A stretch of DNA of 38,299 nt. It comes from Rhodocyclaceae bacterium (GTDB taxonomy: Bacteria > Pseudomonadota > Gammaproteobacteria > Burkholderiales > UBA3065). A program made the position numbers and the translations under genes. The stretch covers positions 1 to 38,299 of the forward strand of contig VEQZ01000012.1 in assembly GCA_018882975.1 (NCBI GenBank). The letters run 5' to 3'. Shown in pieces: positions 18,101 to 27,080 of the stretch; positions within the stretch are counted from its first letter, which is position 1; every line of letters begins with the position of its first letter. The notes under the pieces are model-generated. The model saw only the letters and a program-made list of their open reading frames with translations, had not been told where the DNA came from and ran no database searches.

Positions 18101-19239
18101 GCCGGGCGGCCGGCTGGCTGGCGCGGCAGGTCGATGCGGAAGCGGGCGCCCCGCCCCGGCGCCGAATCCACCGTGATGCGGCCGCCGTGGCGCTCGACCA
18201 CGCCGCGCGCGATGGCCAGACCGAGCCCGGTGCCGCCGTCGCGTGCCGACACGAAGGGCTCGAAGATGCGCGGCAGGAGCTGGCGGTCGATGCCCGGACC
18301 CTGGTCGCTGACCAGCAGGCCGACGTGGTCGCTGCCAGGCTCGACGGCCAGCGCCACCACGCCGCCGGCCGGACTGAAATGAATGGCGTTGTCGACCAGA
18401 TTGCTGAGGGCGCCTTCGAGCGGCACGCGCCAGCCGGTGACTTCGCCGCAGCCCTCGGGCAGGTCGAGGCGCAGTTCGACGCCGCGCCGCGCCGCCAAAC
18501 CGGCCATGGCGGCGCGCACGCCATGCACGAAGGGGCCGAGCGCGATGCGCGCCGGTGCCGTGCTGGCATGGTCGCCAATCTGGTCGAAGGCATGGCTGAT
18601 GCAGGCCTGCATGTGCTGCAGGCGGTCGAGCAGGGCCTCGAGCTGTGGGCGTTGCCGGTCGTCGAGCGCCGAGCGCCCGAGCACACCGGCGTGCAGCAGC
18701 GCTGCCGCAAGCGGCGTGCGCAGCTGGTGCGCCAGATGCGCGGCGAACTGTCCGAGCGCTACCAGTTGCCGCTCGCGCTCAAGCCCGACGCGCTCCGCCG
18801 CGGCGGCCGTCACATCGGCCAGCGTCCAGATGGTCTCGCCGGCCGGGGTGGCACTCTGCTGCACCCGCAGGCAGCGGCGATCAAGCAGAAACTCGTCGGC
18901 CACGCCGGTCGGGGTGAGGCGGGCGAGGAAGGTCGACCAGAGCCCCCCCGGCTCGAGCCCGGCGAGCTGCGCCGCCAGCGCCGAACTCTGCAGCACGCGA
19001 CCGGCGCCATCGACCACCGCCACCGCCAGCGGCAAGGCGTCGAGGATCACGGCGAGGCGCGCCGCCACCGCGGTGCGCTGACGCAGGCTGTTGGCGAGCC
19101 GGCCCGACGCCTCCTGCAGCGCGCGCCTGATGGCCGCCTGCTCGGCTTGCAGATGGTCGAGGGCGGCCGCAGCGCCGGCACCCGCAGCGGCAGCCTCTGC
19201 GGCAGACGGGACTGGCTCGGACTGCGCGGGCAGGTTCAT
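18097..19239 (-). CDS. Soluble sensor histidine kinase (FleS/FlrB-like)
   Basis: 380 aa from ATG 19239 (MNLPAQSEP). No transmembrane segment. An Ala-rich N-terminus and a helical region (30-65) precede a PAS-like domain near 62-145 (AVILDALPLAVAVVDGAGRV). HisKA has H171 in AAHLAHQLRTPLAAALLHAG. The ATPase domain has [37 protein letters not shown]. This soluble PAS-HK architecture is that of FleS and FlrB, which phosphorylate the sigma-54 activator encoded next (4-nt overlap). It diverges from cheV across about 150 bp holding a sigma-28 promoter for the other direction. Confidence 0.9.
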   Translation of the reverse strand: MNLPAQSEPVPSAAEAAAAGAGAAAALDHLQAEQAAIRRALQEASGRLANSLRQRTAVAARLAVILDALPLAVAVVDGAGRVLQSSALAAQLAGLEPGGLWSTFLARLTPTGVADEFLLDRRCLRVQQSATPAGETIWTLADVTAAAAERVGLERERQLVALGQFAAHLAHQLRTPLAAALLHAGVLGRSALDDRQRPQLEALLDRLQHMQACISHAFDQIGDHASTAPARIALGPFVHGVRAAMAGLAARRGVELRLDLPEGCGEVTGWRVPLEGALSNLVDNAIHFSPAGGVVALAVEPGSDHVGLLVSDQGPGIDRQLLPRIFEPFVSARDGGTGLGLAIARGVVERHGGRITVDSAPGRGARFRIDLPRQPAGRPA

Positions 19240-19332
19240 CGGGGCAAAGGCGCTTTGGCAGGCGGAGTGTGGCAGCCACCTTATTATGGTCCGGTTGCCG
19301 GCGGTGAATGGTGAGCCGTGCCCCGGCCCTGC

Positions 19333-19359
19333 TAAAGTTCGGGGTCCCGGGGCCGATAC
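19333..19359 (+). promoter_or_regulatory. Sigma-28 (FliA) promoter for the che operon
   Basis: TAAAGTTC (19333-19340), an 11-bp spacer and GCCGATAC (19352-19359) match the sigma-28 consensus TAAAGTTT-N11-GCCGATAA at 14 of 16 positions with exact spacing. It stands 28 bp before the first cheV start, and sigma-28 control of late chemotaxis genes is well established. Confidence 0.9.
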
Positions 19360-19387
19360 CGGGTTGTCCAGGAAAGCCCGCCCACTC

Positions 19388-20338
19388 ATGTCCGAACTGT
19401 TCCGCAACATCGAGGCGCGCACCCGGCTGGCCGGGACAAACAAGCTCGAGATCCTGCTGTTCTCGCTCGGCGTGGATGCGCGCACCGGACGGCGCGAGAC
19501 CTTCGGGCTCAATGTGTTCAAGGTGCGCGAGGTGCTCAAGGCGCCGCCGGTCACCGCAGCACCCGACATGCCCGGGGTGGTCGAAGGCATGGTGTCGATG
19601 CGCGGCATCCTGGTGCCGGTCATCCACCTCGGCCGCTACACCGGCATCCACCCCGAGACGCCGCCCGATGTCATGATCATCACCGAATACAACGGCCACA
19701 CGCAGGGCTTTCTGGTCGAGGCAGTGGACACCATCCTGCGGCTCGACTGGGGTTCGATGCGGGTGCCGCCAGACATGCTCAGTGGCCACATGACCGGCTT
19801 GGTGACGGCGGTCACCGAACTGGCCGACGGCCGCCTGGTGATGATGCTGGACGTCGAGAAGATCCTCGCCGAGACCGCGCCGCCGCAGGACGAGACCGTG
19901 TTCCAGAGCATCCGCCCGGTGTCCGAGGCGCACGGCATCGTGTATTTCGCCGATGACTCGGCGGTGGCCCGCCAGCAGATCGCGCGCACGCTCGACGCCA
20001 TGCAGGTGCGCTACCGCAGCGCCATCAACGGCCTCAAGGCCTGGGACGACCTGCAGCGCCTTGCCGACCACGCCGAGCTGCTTGGCGAACCGGTCGAGAA
20101 CCATGTCCGCGTCATCCTCACCGACATCGAGATGCCCGAGATGGATGGCTACATGCTGACCCGCCGCGTCAAGTCAGACCCGCGCTTTCGCAAGGTGCCG
20201 GTGCTGATGCACTCCTCGCTGTCGTCGAGCTCCAACGAGCGGCTCGGCCTCGCCGTAGGCGTCGATGCCTACGTGCCCAAGTTCGAGCCGCACCGGCTCG
20301 CCGAAACCATCGCCGGTCTGCTTGCGGAGGCCGCCTGA
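19388..20338 (+). CDS. cheV: Chemotaxis coupling protein CheV (first copy)
   Basis: 316 aa from ATG 19388, the first in-frame start after the sigma-28 promoter; an open frame extending upstream is not translated. The CheW-like domain spans about 15-165 (LEILLFSLGV, FGLNVFKVREVLKAP, GMVSMRGILVPVIHL). The receiver domain spans about 185-310 with acidic pocket ADDS, phospho-acceptor D in ILTDIEMPEMDGYMLTRRVK, and the lysine of YVPKFEPHRL. CheV couples chemoreceptors to CheA and can accept phosphate for adaptation. The neighbouring gene is a paralogue of the same length and domain order. Confidence 0.95.
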   Translation: MSELFRNIEARTRLAGTNKLEILLFSLGVDARTGRRETFGLNVFKVREVLKAPPVTAAPDMPGVVEGMVSMRGILVPVIHLGRYTGIHPETPPDVMIITEYNGHTQGFLVEAVDTILRLDWGSMRVPPDMLSGHMTGLVTAVTELADGRLVMMLDVEKILAETAPPQDETVFQSIRPVSEAHGIVYFADDSAVARQQIARTLDAMQVRYRSAINGLKAWDDLQRLADHAELLGEPVENHVRVILTDIEMPEMDGYMLTRRVKSDPRFRKVPVLMHSSLSSSSNERLGLAVGVDAYVPKFEPHRLAETIAGLLAEAA

Positions 20339-20341
20339 ACC

Positions 20342-21292
20342 ATGACCATGCTTGCCCGTTCCGCCGAACCGGTGTCCCTGCTCGACGCCGTCGATGCGCG
20401 CACCAAACTCGCCGGCTCCAACCGCATGGAGCTGCTGTTGTTTTCGATCGGCACGCCGGAAGTGTTCGCCGTCAACGTGTTCAAGGTGCGCGAGGTCTGC
20501 CGCACCCCCGAGATCACGCTCACGCCGAACATGCCGGCGGGGGTCGATGGCGTCATCAACCTGCGCGGCAACATCATCCCGGTGCTCAATCTGGCCTTCT
20601 TCCTCGACCACGACGGCGTCGCCAACTGCAGCAACCGCACCATGATGGTGACTGAGTACAGCCGGCGCACCCAGGGCTTCCTGGTCGCCGCGGTGGACCG
20701 CATCGTGCGCGTCGACTGGGAGAGCGTGCACGCGCCCGAGGGCCTGATGGCGCGCAGCGATGGCCTGGTCACCGCCATCACCGAGTTGCCCGACGGCCAG
20801 CTGGTGTCGATCCTCGACGTCGAGCAGATCCTCGCCACGGCGTTCGGCGAGATCGCGGTACCCGAACTCGAGCGGGCCGAGGTCGACCCGGGCACCTTCC
20901 TGTTCTTCGTCGATGACTCGTCGGTGGCGCGCCGCGAGATCGGCTCGGTGATGGACAAGCTGGGCATCCGCACGCAACTCGCCACCAATGGCAACGAAGC
21001 CCTGCGCCGCCTGCAGGCGCTGGCGTCACAGGCCGAGCGGGATGGCGAGAAACTGGCCGAGACGCTCAAGGTGATCCTCGTCGATGCCGAAATGCCGGAG
21101 ATGGATGGTTACGTCCTGACCCGCCACCTCAAGGCCGACCGCCGCTTCGCCGGCATTCCGGTGGTGATGCACTCGTCGCTTTCGTCGGAGGCGAACAAGG
21201 CGATGGGCGCTGCTGTCGGGGTCGACGCCTATGTCGCAAAATTCCATCCCGAGATCCTCGCCGACACCCTGCGGCCCCTGATCAGCCGCTGA
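20342..21292 (+). CDS. cheV: Chemotaxis coupling protein CheV (second copy)
   Basis: 316 aa, starting 3 bp after the first cheV stop. CheW-like domain (MELLLFSIGTPEVFAVNVFK, GVINLRGNIIPVLNLAFFL), then a receiver (FFVDDSSVARREIG, VILVDAEMPEMDGYVLTRHL, AYVAKFHPEIL) with all phosphorylation residues kept. The two copies align along their whole length but differ clearly in the CheW half (VCRTPEITLTPNMPAG against VLKAPPVTAAPDMPGV), so they are old duplicates, not a recent tandem copy. They may serve different receptor sets. Confidence 0.95.
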   Translation: MTMLARSAEPVSLLDAVDARTKLAGSNRMELLLFSIGTPEVFAVNVFKVREVCRTPEITLTPNMPAGVDGVINLRGNIIPVLNLAFFLDHDGVANCSNRTMMVTEYSRRTQGFLVAAVDRIVRVDWESVHAPEGLMARSDGLVTAITELPDGQLVSILDVEQILATAFGEIAVPELERAEVDPGTFLFFVDDSSVARREIGSVMDKLGIRTQLATNGNEALRRLQALASQAERDGEKLAETLKVILVDAEMPEMDGYVLTRHLKADRRFAGIPVVMHSSLSSEANKAMGAAVGVDAYVAKFHPEILADTLRPLISR

Positions 21293-21325
21293 GCGCGGTG
21301 ACCCTAGCACAACGGAAATCCGACC

Positions 21326-21724
21326 ATGGCCGACCCGAACATGAAATTCCTGATCGTCGACGATTTCGCGACGATGCGGCGAATCGTCCGCAACCTGCTC
21401 AAGGAACTCGGTTTCGCCAACGTCGACGAGGCCGAGGACGGCAATGTCGCCCTGCACAAGCTGCGTGGCAGCAAGTTCGATTTCGTCGTGACCGACTGGA
21501 ACATGCCGAACATGACCGGCATCGAGCTGCTACGGGCGGTGCGCGCCGACCCCACGCTCAAACACCTGCCGGTGCTGATGGTGACTGCCGAGGCCAAAAA
21601 GGAAAACATCATCGCGGCTGCGCAGGCCGGCGCCAACGGCTACGTCGTCAAGCCCTTCACCGCCGCCACGCTGGACGAGAAGCTGCAGAAGATCTTTGCC
21701 GCCATGGCGGCGCGCGCGGCCTGA
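21326..21724 (+). CDS. cheY: Chemotaxis response regulator CheY
   Basis: 132 aa, a lone receiver domain. [20 protein letters not shown] has the acidic pair, [16 protein letters not shown] the phospho-acceptor aspartate, [12 protein letters not shown] the switch threonine and YVVKPFT the lysine. The wording is that of the motor-binding CheY of E. coli type, which binds FliM to change rotation. It lies directly upstream of its phosphatase cheZ. Confidence 0.97.
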   Translation: MADPNMKFLIVDDFATMRRIVRNLLKELGFANVDEAEDGNVALHKLRGSKFDFVVTDWNMPNMTGIELLRAVRADPTLKHLPVLMVTAEAKKENIIAAAQAGANGYVVKPFTAATLDEKLQKIFAAMAARAA

Positions 21725-21734
21725 GGAGAGACGC

Positions 21735-22499
21735 ATGAGCGCGAACGACGCCGACAGCCCGGAACTCGAAGCCCTGTTCGACAGCATCGTCGCCGAGACG
21801 GTGGCGGCGCGCTGCGCCGAGACCGGCGAGACGCCCCCGGCCAGCACCTCGACCTCGCTGCCGGCCCACCCGGGCGTCTCCGCAGCGTCGCCGGGCGGCG
21901 CGCCCGGCGACGTGTTCGCGCATGTTGGCCAGCTCACCCGCCAGCTCCACGACACCCTGCGCGAACTCGGCCATGACCGCAAGCTCGCCGAGGTGGCCGA
22001 CAGCATTCCCGACACCCGCGACCGCCTCGGCTATGTCGCGCGTCTGACCGAGGACGCCGCCAACAAGGTGCTGGCCGCCACCGAACGCGCGCAACCGCTG
22101 CAGGACTCGATCGTCGCCGCCGCCGGCGCGCTCGAGGCGCGCTGGAGCGCGGTGTTCGCCAGTGGCAGCGAACCCGAGGCCTTCCGCCAGTTGGCCGAGG
22201 ACACCCGCGCCTTCCTGCTGTCGACCCGCAGCGCAGCCAGCGCCACCCGCGACGAGTTGCGCGCCATCATGATGGCGCAGGATTTTCAGGACCTGACCGG
22301 CCAGGTGATCAAGCGCATGACCGACCTGACCACCCGGCTCGAGCAACAGTTGCTCGCCATTCTCATCGAACATGCGCCAGCCGACCGGGTCGCCGATGCC
22401 GGGGGCCTGCAGGGGCCCGCCTTCAACGCCAGAACCCGGGGCGAAACTCTGGGTAACCAAGGCGAAGTCGATGCACTGCTCGAGAGCCTGGGCTTTTAG
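21735..22499 (+). CDS. cheZ: CheY-P phosphatase CheZ
   Basis: 254 aa from ATG 21735, preceded by GGAGAG. The N-terminal 60 residues are variable and low in complexity. The helical hairpin contains MMAQDFQDLTGQVIKRMTDL, whose glutamine in DFQD(L)TGQ is the catalytic residue. The last residues EVDALLESLGF match the conserved C-terminal CheY-tethering peptide. It accelerates loss of phosphate from CheY. Confidence 0.95.
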   Translation: MSANDADSPELEALFDSIVAETVAARCAETGETPPASTSTSLPAHPGVSAASPGGAPGDVFAHVGQLTRQLHDTLRELGHDRKLAEVADSIPDTRDRLGYVARLTEDAANKVLAATERAQPLQDSIVAAAGALEARWSAVFASGSEPEAFRQLAEDTRAFLLSTRSAASATRDELRAIMMAQDFQDLTGQVIKRMTDLTTRLEQQLLAILIEHAPADRVADAGGLQGPAFNARTRGETLGNQGEVDALLESLGF

Positions 22500-22508
22500 G
22501 AGACCGCC

Positions 22509-24374
22509 ATGAGCGCGTTCAGCGGAATGGAAGAGTTGCTGCAGGATTTCCTGCAGGAGGCCTCGGACCTGTTGTCCGACGTCGACAACAAGCTGGTCGA
22601 ACTCGAACAGCACCCCGACGACACCCGTCTGCTCAACGACATCTTTCGCGGCTTCCACACCATCAAGGGCGGCGCCGGGTTCCTTGGCGCGACCGAGATG
22701 GTCGCTCTCTGCCACCGCACCGAGAACCTGTTCGACAAACTGCGGCAGCACACGCTGACGCTCGACCCGGCGATCATGGACGTGATCCTCGAAGCCACCG
22801 CCGAAGTGCGCCACATGATGGTCAGCCTGGCGTCCGCGGCGCAGCCGGATGCTGCGCCGGCCACCTTGCTGGCGGCGCTCGATGCCGTGCTCGAGGGCGG
22901 CGCGCCGCTGCCGGCCGCCATCGCCCCGGCCGGCACGCCGACGCAGTTTGCCGGCGGCCCGCAGGCGGCCAACCACGGCCCGGACTGGTCCGCGCTGCTG
23001 GCCGCCCTGGCACCGCCCGGGCGCGCGCCGGAACACGCCGAAGCCGCGGCGACCACCCCCGTTGCCGCGGCCACCCCCGCCGAAGCACCGACGCCGCGCG
23101 CGCCGGCCAAAGCGGGCGTGGCAACGGCTGCCCGCGACTCGACCATCCGCGTCGACACCGACCGCCTCGATCAGGTGCTCAACCTTTCCGGCGAGATCGG
23201 CCTGACCAAGAACCGCCTCAACTGCCTGCGCGCCGAGTTGCTGGCCGGCAACACCGGGCCGGACACCGTGAACGCCATGGACGCCGCCATCTCCCAGCTC
23301 GACCTGCTGGTCGGCGACCTGCAGAACGCGGTCATGAAGACGCGCATGCAACCGGTCGGCAGCCTGTTCCAGAAGTACCCGCGGCTGGTGCGTGACCTCG
23401 CCCGCCAGCTCGGCAAGGAGGTGGAACTGGAGATCAGCGGTGGCGACACCGAACTCGACAAGACCATCATCGAGGACCTCAAGGATCCGTTGGTGCATCT
23501 GGTGCGCAATGCCGTCGACCACGGCGTCGAGATGCCGGCCGAACGCATCGCCGCCGGCAAGCCGGCCAAGTCGACGGTGCGCCTCAGCGCCCAGCAGGCC
23601 GGCGACCACATCGTTCTGGAGATCAGCGACGACGGCCGCGGCATCCGCGCCGAGGTGCTGCGTCGCAAGGCGCTCGACAAGGGCCTGATCGACTACGAGA
23701 CAGCCAATTCGCTGGACGAGGCCTCCAGTCTCAAGCTGATCTTCCTGCCCGGCTTCTCGACCAAGGACCAGATCTCCGACGTGTCGGGACGCGGCGTCGG
23801 CATGGACGTGGTCAAAACCAATATCCAGAAACTCAACGGCCGCATCGACATCCACTCGCAGCCCGGGCTCGGCACCACCTTCAGCGTGCACCTGCCGCTG
23901 ACCTTGGCGATCATGCCGGTGCTGGTGGTCAAGGTGCAGCAGCAGTCGTTCGCCGTGCCGCTGTCCATGGTGCGCGAGATCATGCCGCTGGTGCCGGACT
24001 CGATCCAGCATGTGTCCGGCCGCGCCACGCTGGTGCTGCGCGACGAGGTGCTGCCGGTACGCTCGCTGGCCGGCATGCTCAACCGGCCGGCCGGGGCTGC
24101 GCCGTTTGGCGTGCTGATGCAGACCTCGGCACGGGGCTCCTTCGTGCTCGGGGTCGATGGTTTCGTCGGCCGCGACGACGTGGTGATCAAGCCGCTCGCC
24201 GACATCAAGCCCAAGGGTGTCTCGGGCGCCACCCTGTCGGGTGACGGCTCGGTGGTGCTGGTGCTGGACATCGAGGCCATGCTCGACGAACCGGGCAGTG
24301 TGATGCTCGGCTATACCTTCAACCGCGAAAGCGCGTCGGCCGGTACGCCGCGTCCCGATGCGCTGGCGGCCTGA
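22509..24374 (+). CDS. cheA: Chemotaxis histidine kinase CheA
   Basis: 621 aa. P1 (Hpt) at about 1-105 has the phospho-accepting H50 in FHTIKGGAGFLG. Residues about 110-205 are a run of Ala, Pro and Thr with no recognisable P2 (CheY-docking) domain. P3 dimerisation begins at VDTDRLDQVLNLSGEIGLTK; P4 ATPase follows, with LVRNAVDHGVE, ISDDGRGI and DVSGRGVGMDVV; the P5 CheW-like domain occupies about 470-610. It autophosphorylates under receptor control and feeds CheY and probably CheV. It is the last gene of the che operon visible here; no cheW, cheR, cheB or receptor gene is in the window. Confidence 0.95.
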   Translation: MSAFSGMEELLQDFLQEASDLLSDVDNKLVELEQHPDDTRLLNDIFRGFHTIKGGAGFLGATEMVALCHRTENLFDKLRQHTLTLDPAIMDVILEATAEVRHMMVSLASAAQPDAAPATLLAALDAVLEGGAPLPAAIAPAGTPTQFAGGPQAANHGPDWSALLAALAPPGRAPEHAEAAATTPVAAATPAEAPTPRAPAKAGVATAARDSTIRVDTDRLDQVLNLSGEIGLTKNRLNCLRAELLAGNTGPDTVNAMDAAISQLDLLVGDLQNAVMKTRMQPVGSLFQKYPRLVRDLARQLGKEVELEISGGDTELDKTIIEDLKDPLVHLVRNAVDHGVEMPAERIAAGKPAKSTVRLSAQQAGDHIVLEISDDGRGIRAEVLRRKALDKGLIDYETANSLDEASSLKLIFLPGFSTKDQISDVSGRGVGMDVVKTNIQKLNGRIDIHSQPGLGTTFSVHLPLTLAIMPVLVVKVQQQSFAVPLSMVREIMPLVPDSIQHVSGRATLVLRDEVLPVRSLAGMLNRPAGAAPFGVLMQTSARGSFVLGVDGFVGRDDVVIKPLADIKPKGVSGATLSGDGSVVLVLDIEAMLDEPGSVMLGYTFNRESASAGTPRPDALAA

Positions 24375-24404
24375 GCCCAGTGGACCGGCCAGCCTGACCA
24401 GCGG

Positions 24405-24956
24405 CTAGAGCAGACCGGCCTCGGCGAAGGAGAACACCCGGCGCCGCGTCACCACTAGGTGGTCCAGCGTGCGCACATCGACCAGCGCCAGCGCGTCGCG
24501 CAGCGCGCTGGTCAGGCTGCGGTCGGCGGCGCTCGGCTCGGTCGACCCCGACGGGTGGTTGTGCGCGAACACCACGGCACTGGCATTGTGCTCGAGCGCG
24601 CGGCGCACCACTTCGCGCGGGTAGACGCTGGTCTGCGACACCGTGCCGCGGAACATCTCCTCCAGCGCCAGCAGGCGGTGCTGGGCGTCGAGAAAGATCA
24701 CGCCGAAGACCTCGTAGGGCTTGAGACCGATGCCGAGGCGCAGAAAATCGCGCACCGCGTCCGGCGAGTCGAGCAACGGCGTGCCGGGCAGGCCCTGCGC
24801 CATGCCGCGGCGAACCAGTTCCACCGCCATGGCGACCCGCTGCCGCACCCGGGCCGGCCGTCCTGAGCAGGGTTGCATCGATGGCAGCATCAGGCCGGCC
24901 AGGCCACCGGCGTCATGCAGCAGGCGGTGCAGGGCGCGGGACGGCGCGGCGCCCAT
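24405..24956 (-). CDS. radC: RadC-family JAB/MPN protein, N-terminally short
   Basis: The C-terminal JAB1/MPN metalloprotease-like domain is complete: EVFGVIFLDAQHRLLALEE, then the metal site FAHNHPSGSTEPSAAD with the spaced His-x-His and Asp. The N-terminal helix-hairpin-helix part is reduced. Ordinary RadC (about 225 aa) begins with RxxLL...LSDAELL; here the only ATG is 24956 (183 aa), although similarity of the DDTALLADLMG segment to SDAELL suggests that coding starts farther upstream, at a CTG near 24965-24977 or at GTG 25079 inside the divergent coaBC. RadC function is unsettled despite its name. The start is therefore uncertain. Confidence 0.75.
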   Translation of the reverse strand: MGAAPSRALHRLLHDAGGLAGLMLPSMQPCSGRPARVRQRVAMAVELVRRGMAQGLPGTPLLDSPDAVRDFLRLGIGLKPYEVFGVIFLDAQHRLLALEEMFRGTVSQTSVYPREVVRRALEHNASAVVFAHNHPSGSTEPSAADRSLTSALRDALALVDVRTLDHLVVTRRRVFSFAEAGLL

Positions 24957-25046
24957 CAGGTCGGCCAGCAGGGCGGTGTCGTCGCAGCCTTGCCAGCGTC
25001 CCGCGCCGTCCGGTCGGGCGACAGCGACCGCGTTACACTCGCGCGC

Positions 25047-26264
25047 ATGGACCCGCTCGCCAGCTCCCCCGTCCGCCACTTCGTGCTCGGTGTCACCGGT
25101 GGCATCGCCGCATACAAGTGCGCCGAACTGGTGCGCCTGTGGGTGCGGCAGGGCCACACCGTGGATGTGGTGATGACCGCCGCCGCCAAGGCCTTCGTCG
25201 GCCCGGTGACCTTCCAGGCGCTGTCCGGGCGGCCGGTGCGTGACGATCTCTGGCACTGCGAAGGCGGCGGCATGGACCATATCGCGCTGACCCGTGGTGT
25301 GGATGCGCTGATCGTAGCCCCGGCATCGGCCGATTTCATCGGCAAGTTGACCTATGGTCTGGCAGACGACCTACTCTCCACCCTGTGCCTGGCGCGTGAC
25401 TGCCCTCTGCTAGTGGCGCCAGCCATGAACCGGCAGATGTGGGAGAACCCGGCAACGCGCCGCAATGTCGCGCAACTGCGCGCCGACGGCGTGACGGTCC
25501 TCGGCCCGGCCAGCGGCGAGCAGGCCTGCGGCGAGGTCGGCGAGGGGCGCATGCTCGAGCCCGAGGAGATTGCCTGGCGGGTCGAGGCGCAGCTGCTGCC
25601 CAAGCCGCTCGCCGGCCGCCGCGTGCTGCTCACCGCCGGCCCCACCCTCGAACGCATCGACCCGGTGCGCGCGCTGATCAACCGCAGTTCCGGGCGCATG
25701 GGCTACGCCATGGCTGCTGCCGCGCGCGACGCCGGTGCTGCCGTCACTCTGGTGTCGGGGCCGGTGGCGTTGCCAGCGCCGGGCGATGTGCGGGTGCTGC
25801 GCGTGGAGACCGCCGCGCAGATGCTCGCCGCAGTCGAGTCGGAAGTGCCCGGGGCCGACATCTTCGTCAGCGTGGCGGCAGTGGCCGACTACCACTGCGC
25901 CCAAGTCTCCATGCACAAGCTCAAGCGCGACGGCAGCCCGCTGCGACTCGAACTGGCGCCCAATCCGGACATCCTCGCCAGCGTAGCGGCGCGCCCCGAC
26001 GCGCCGTTCTGTGTTGGTTTTGCCGCCGAGAGCGAGGACCTGCTCGCCAACGCCGAGGCCAAGCGGCAACGCAAGCGCCTTCCGCTGCTGGTCGCCAACG
26101 ACGCCAGCGCGATCGGCAGCACAGAGAGCACGCTGCACCTGCTCGACGAAGCCGGCGTGCACAGTCTGCCGCCCGCCGACAAGACCGTGTCGGCACGCCG
26201 GGTGGTCGAGCACGTCGCCCGGCTGTTCAACGCCAGCCGGCGCCACCCCCAGGAGGCACGCTGA
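25047..26264 (+). CDS. coaBC: Bifunctional phosphopantothenoylcysteine decarboxylase / phosphopantothenate-cysteine ligase
   Basis: 405 aa. The N-terminal CoaC flavoprotein domain (1-190) starts [18 protein letters not shown], with active-site His in MDHIALTRG and the PAMN motif ([18 protein letters not shown]). The CoaB ligase domain follows, with [26 protein letters not shown] and SVAAVADYH, and the lysine-rich catalytic HKLKRDG. It carries out two consecutive steps of coenzyme A synthesis. ATG 25047 is chosen because an upstream frame would run into radC. The stop codon overlaps dut by one base. Confidence 0.97.
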   Translation: MDPLASSPVRHFVLGVTGGIAAYKCAELVRLWVRQGHTVDVVMTAAAKAFVGPVTFQALSGRPVRDDLWHCEGGGMDHIALTRGVDALIVAPASADFIGKLTYGLADDLLSTLCLARDCPLLVAPAMNRQMWENPATRRNVAQLRADGVTVLGPASGEQACGEVGEGRMLEPEEIAWRVEAQLLPKPLAGRRVLLTAGPTLERIDPVRALINRSSGRMGYAMAAAARDAGAAVTLVSGPVALPAPGDVRVLRVETAAQMLAAVESEVPGADIFVSVAAVADYHCAQVSMHKLKRDGSPLRLELAPNPDILASVAARPDAPFCVGFAAESEDLLANAEAKRQRKRLPLLVANDASAIGSTESTLHLLDEAGVHSLPPADKTVSARRVVEHVARLFNASRRHPQEAR

Positions 26265-26710
26265 TGCGGGTCGAACTGCGCATCCTCGACGCGCGCCTGC
26301 GCGAATCACCGCCGGCCTATGCGACCGCCGGCAGCGCCGGCCTCGACCTGCGCGCCTGCATCGAGGCACCGATCGGCATCGCGCCGGGCAGCACCCACCT
26401 CATCCCCACCGGCATGGCGCTGCATCTGGCCGACCCGGGCTATGCCGCGGTGCTGCTGCCACGCTCCGGGCTCGGCCACAAGCACGGCATCGTGCTCGGC
26501 AATCTGGTCGGGCTGATCGACTCCGACTACCAGGGGCAGGTCTTCGTCTCGCTGTGGAACCGCGGCCACCAGCCCTTCGAACTGCAGCCGCTGGAGCGCA
26601 TCGCGCAGCTGGTGATCGTGCCAGTGGCGCGCGCCGAGTTCGTCGAGGTCGAAGCGTTCGCGGCCAGTGACCGCGGGGCAGGTGGCTTCGGGAGCACCGG
26701 GCGTGGCTGA
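26264..26710 (+). CDS. dut: Deoxyuridine 5'-triphosphate nucleotidohydrolase
   Basis: 148 aa, standard trimeric dUTPase. The five motifs are visible: [39 protein letters not shown], and the C-terminal [10 protein letters not shown] arm. It hydrolyses dUTP to dUMP, keeping uracil out of DNA and supplying dTMP synthesis. It is coupled to coaBC (TGATG), the common coaBC-dut pairing of proteobacteria, and preceded by AGGAGG. Confidence 0.98.
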   Translation: MRVELRILDARLRESPPAYATAGSAGLDLRACIEAPIGIAPGSTHLIPTGMALHLADPGYAAVLLPRSGLGHKHGIVLGNLVGLIDSDYQGQVFVSLWNRGHQPFELQPLERIAQLVIVPVARAEFVEVEAFAASDRGAGGFGSTGRG

Positions 26711-27080
26711 GCACGGCATCATCTTGTTCGCGCATGGCGCCCGCGCGGCGTCGTGGGCGCAGCCCTTCGAGCGCCTGCGCGACATGGTCGCCGGCAACCA
26801 CCGCGACGGGCCGGTTCGCGTGGCCTATCTGGAACTGATGGCGCCAGACCTGCCGAGCGTGGTCGATGGCATGGTGGCCGAGGGCGTTGCCCGCATCGAC
26901 CTGTTCCCGATCTTCCTGGCGGTGGGCAGCCATCTGCGCGAAGACCTGCCAGCGCTGGTCGAGGCCGCCCGCACCCGCCACCCGCAGCTAAGCATCCGCG
27001 TGCACCCGGCGCTGGGCGAAAGCGAGGCGATGCTGCGCGTCATCGCCACCGGCGTGGCTCAGTCGCTGGCGGACGACTGA
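26703..27080 (+). CDS. cbiX: CbiX/SirB-type sirohydrochlorin chelatase-like protein (single domain)
   Basis: 125 aa from GTG 26703, overlapping the dut stop by 8 nt, with GGGAGC 8 bp upstream; a GTG farther upstream (26667) is less likely. Metal and substrate histidines are seen in [12 protein letters not shown] and [12 protein letters not shown], with [11 protein letters not shown] between them. It is the short CbiX type that inserts Co2+ or Fe2+ into sirohydrochlorin as a homodimer. The nearby genes are not tetrapyrrole genes, so the metal and pathway (cobalamin or sirohaem) are not shown. Confidence 0.88.
   Translation: MAEHGIILFAHGARAASWAQPFERLRDMVAGNHRDGPVRVAYLELMAPDLPSVVDGMVAEGVARIDLFPIFLAVGSHLREDLPALVEAARTRHPQLSIRVHPALGESEAMLRVIATGVAQSLADD

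Noticed and set aside
19240..19332. CATAAT on the minus strand and a GTGGC-A-GCCAC palindrome upstream of the FleS-like kinase gene
   Set aside because: The -10-like CATAAT has no acceptable -35 at 16-18 bp, and the 11-bp palindrome has no known binder; too weak to list as features.
21657..24011. A 784-codon minus-strand frame opposite cheZ and cheA
   Set aside because: Codon-bias shadow of the che genes; low-complexity His/Gly/Arg product.
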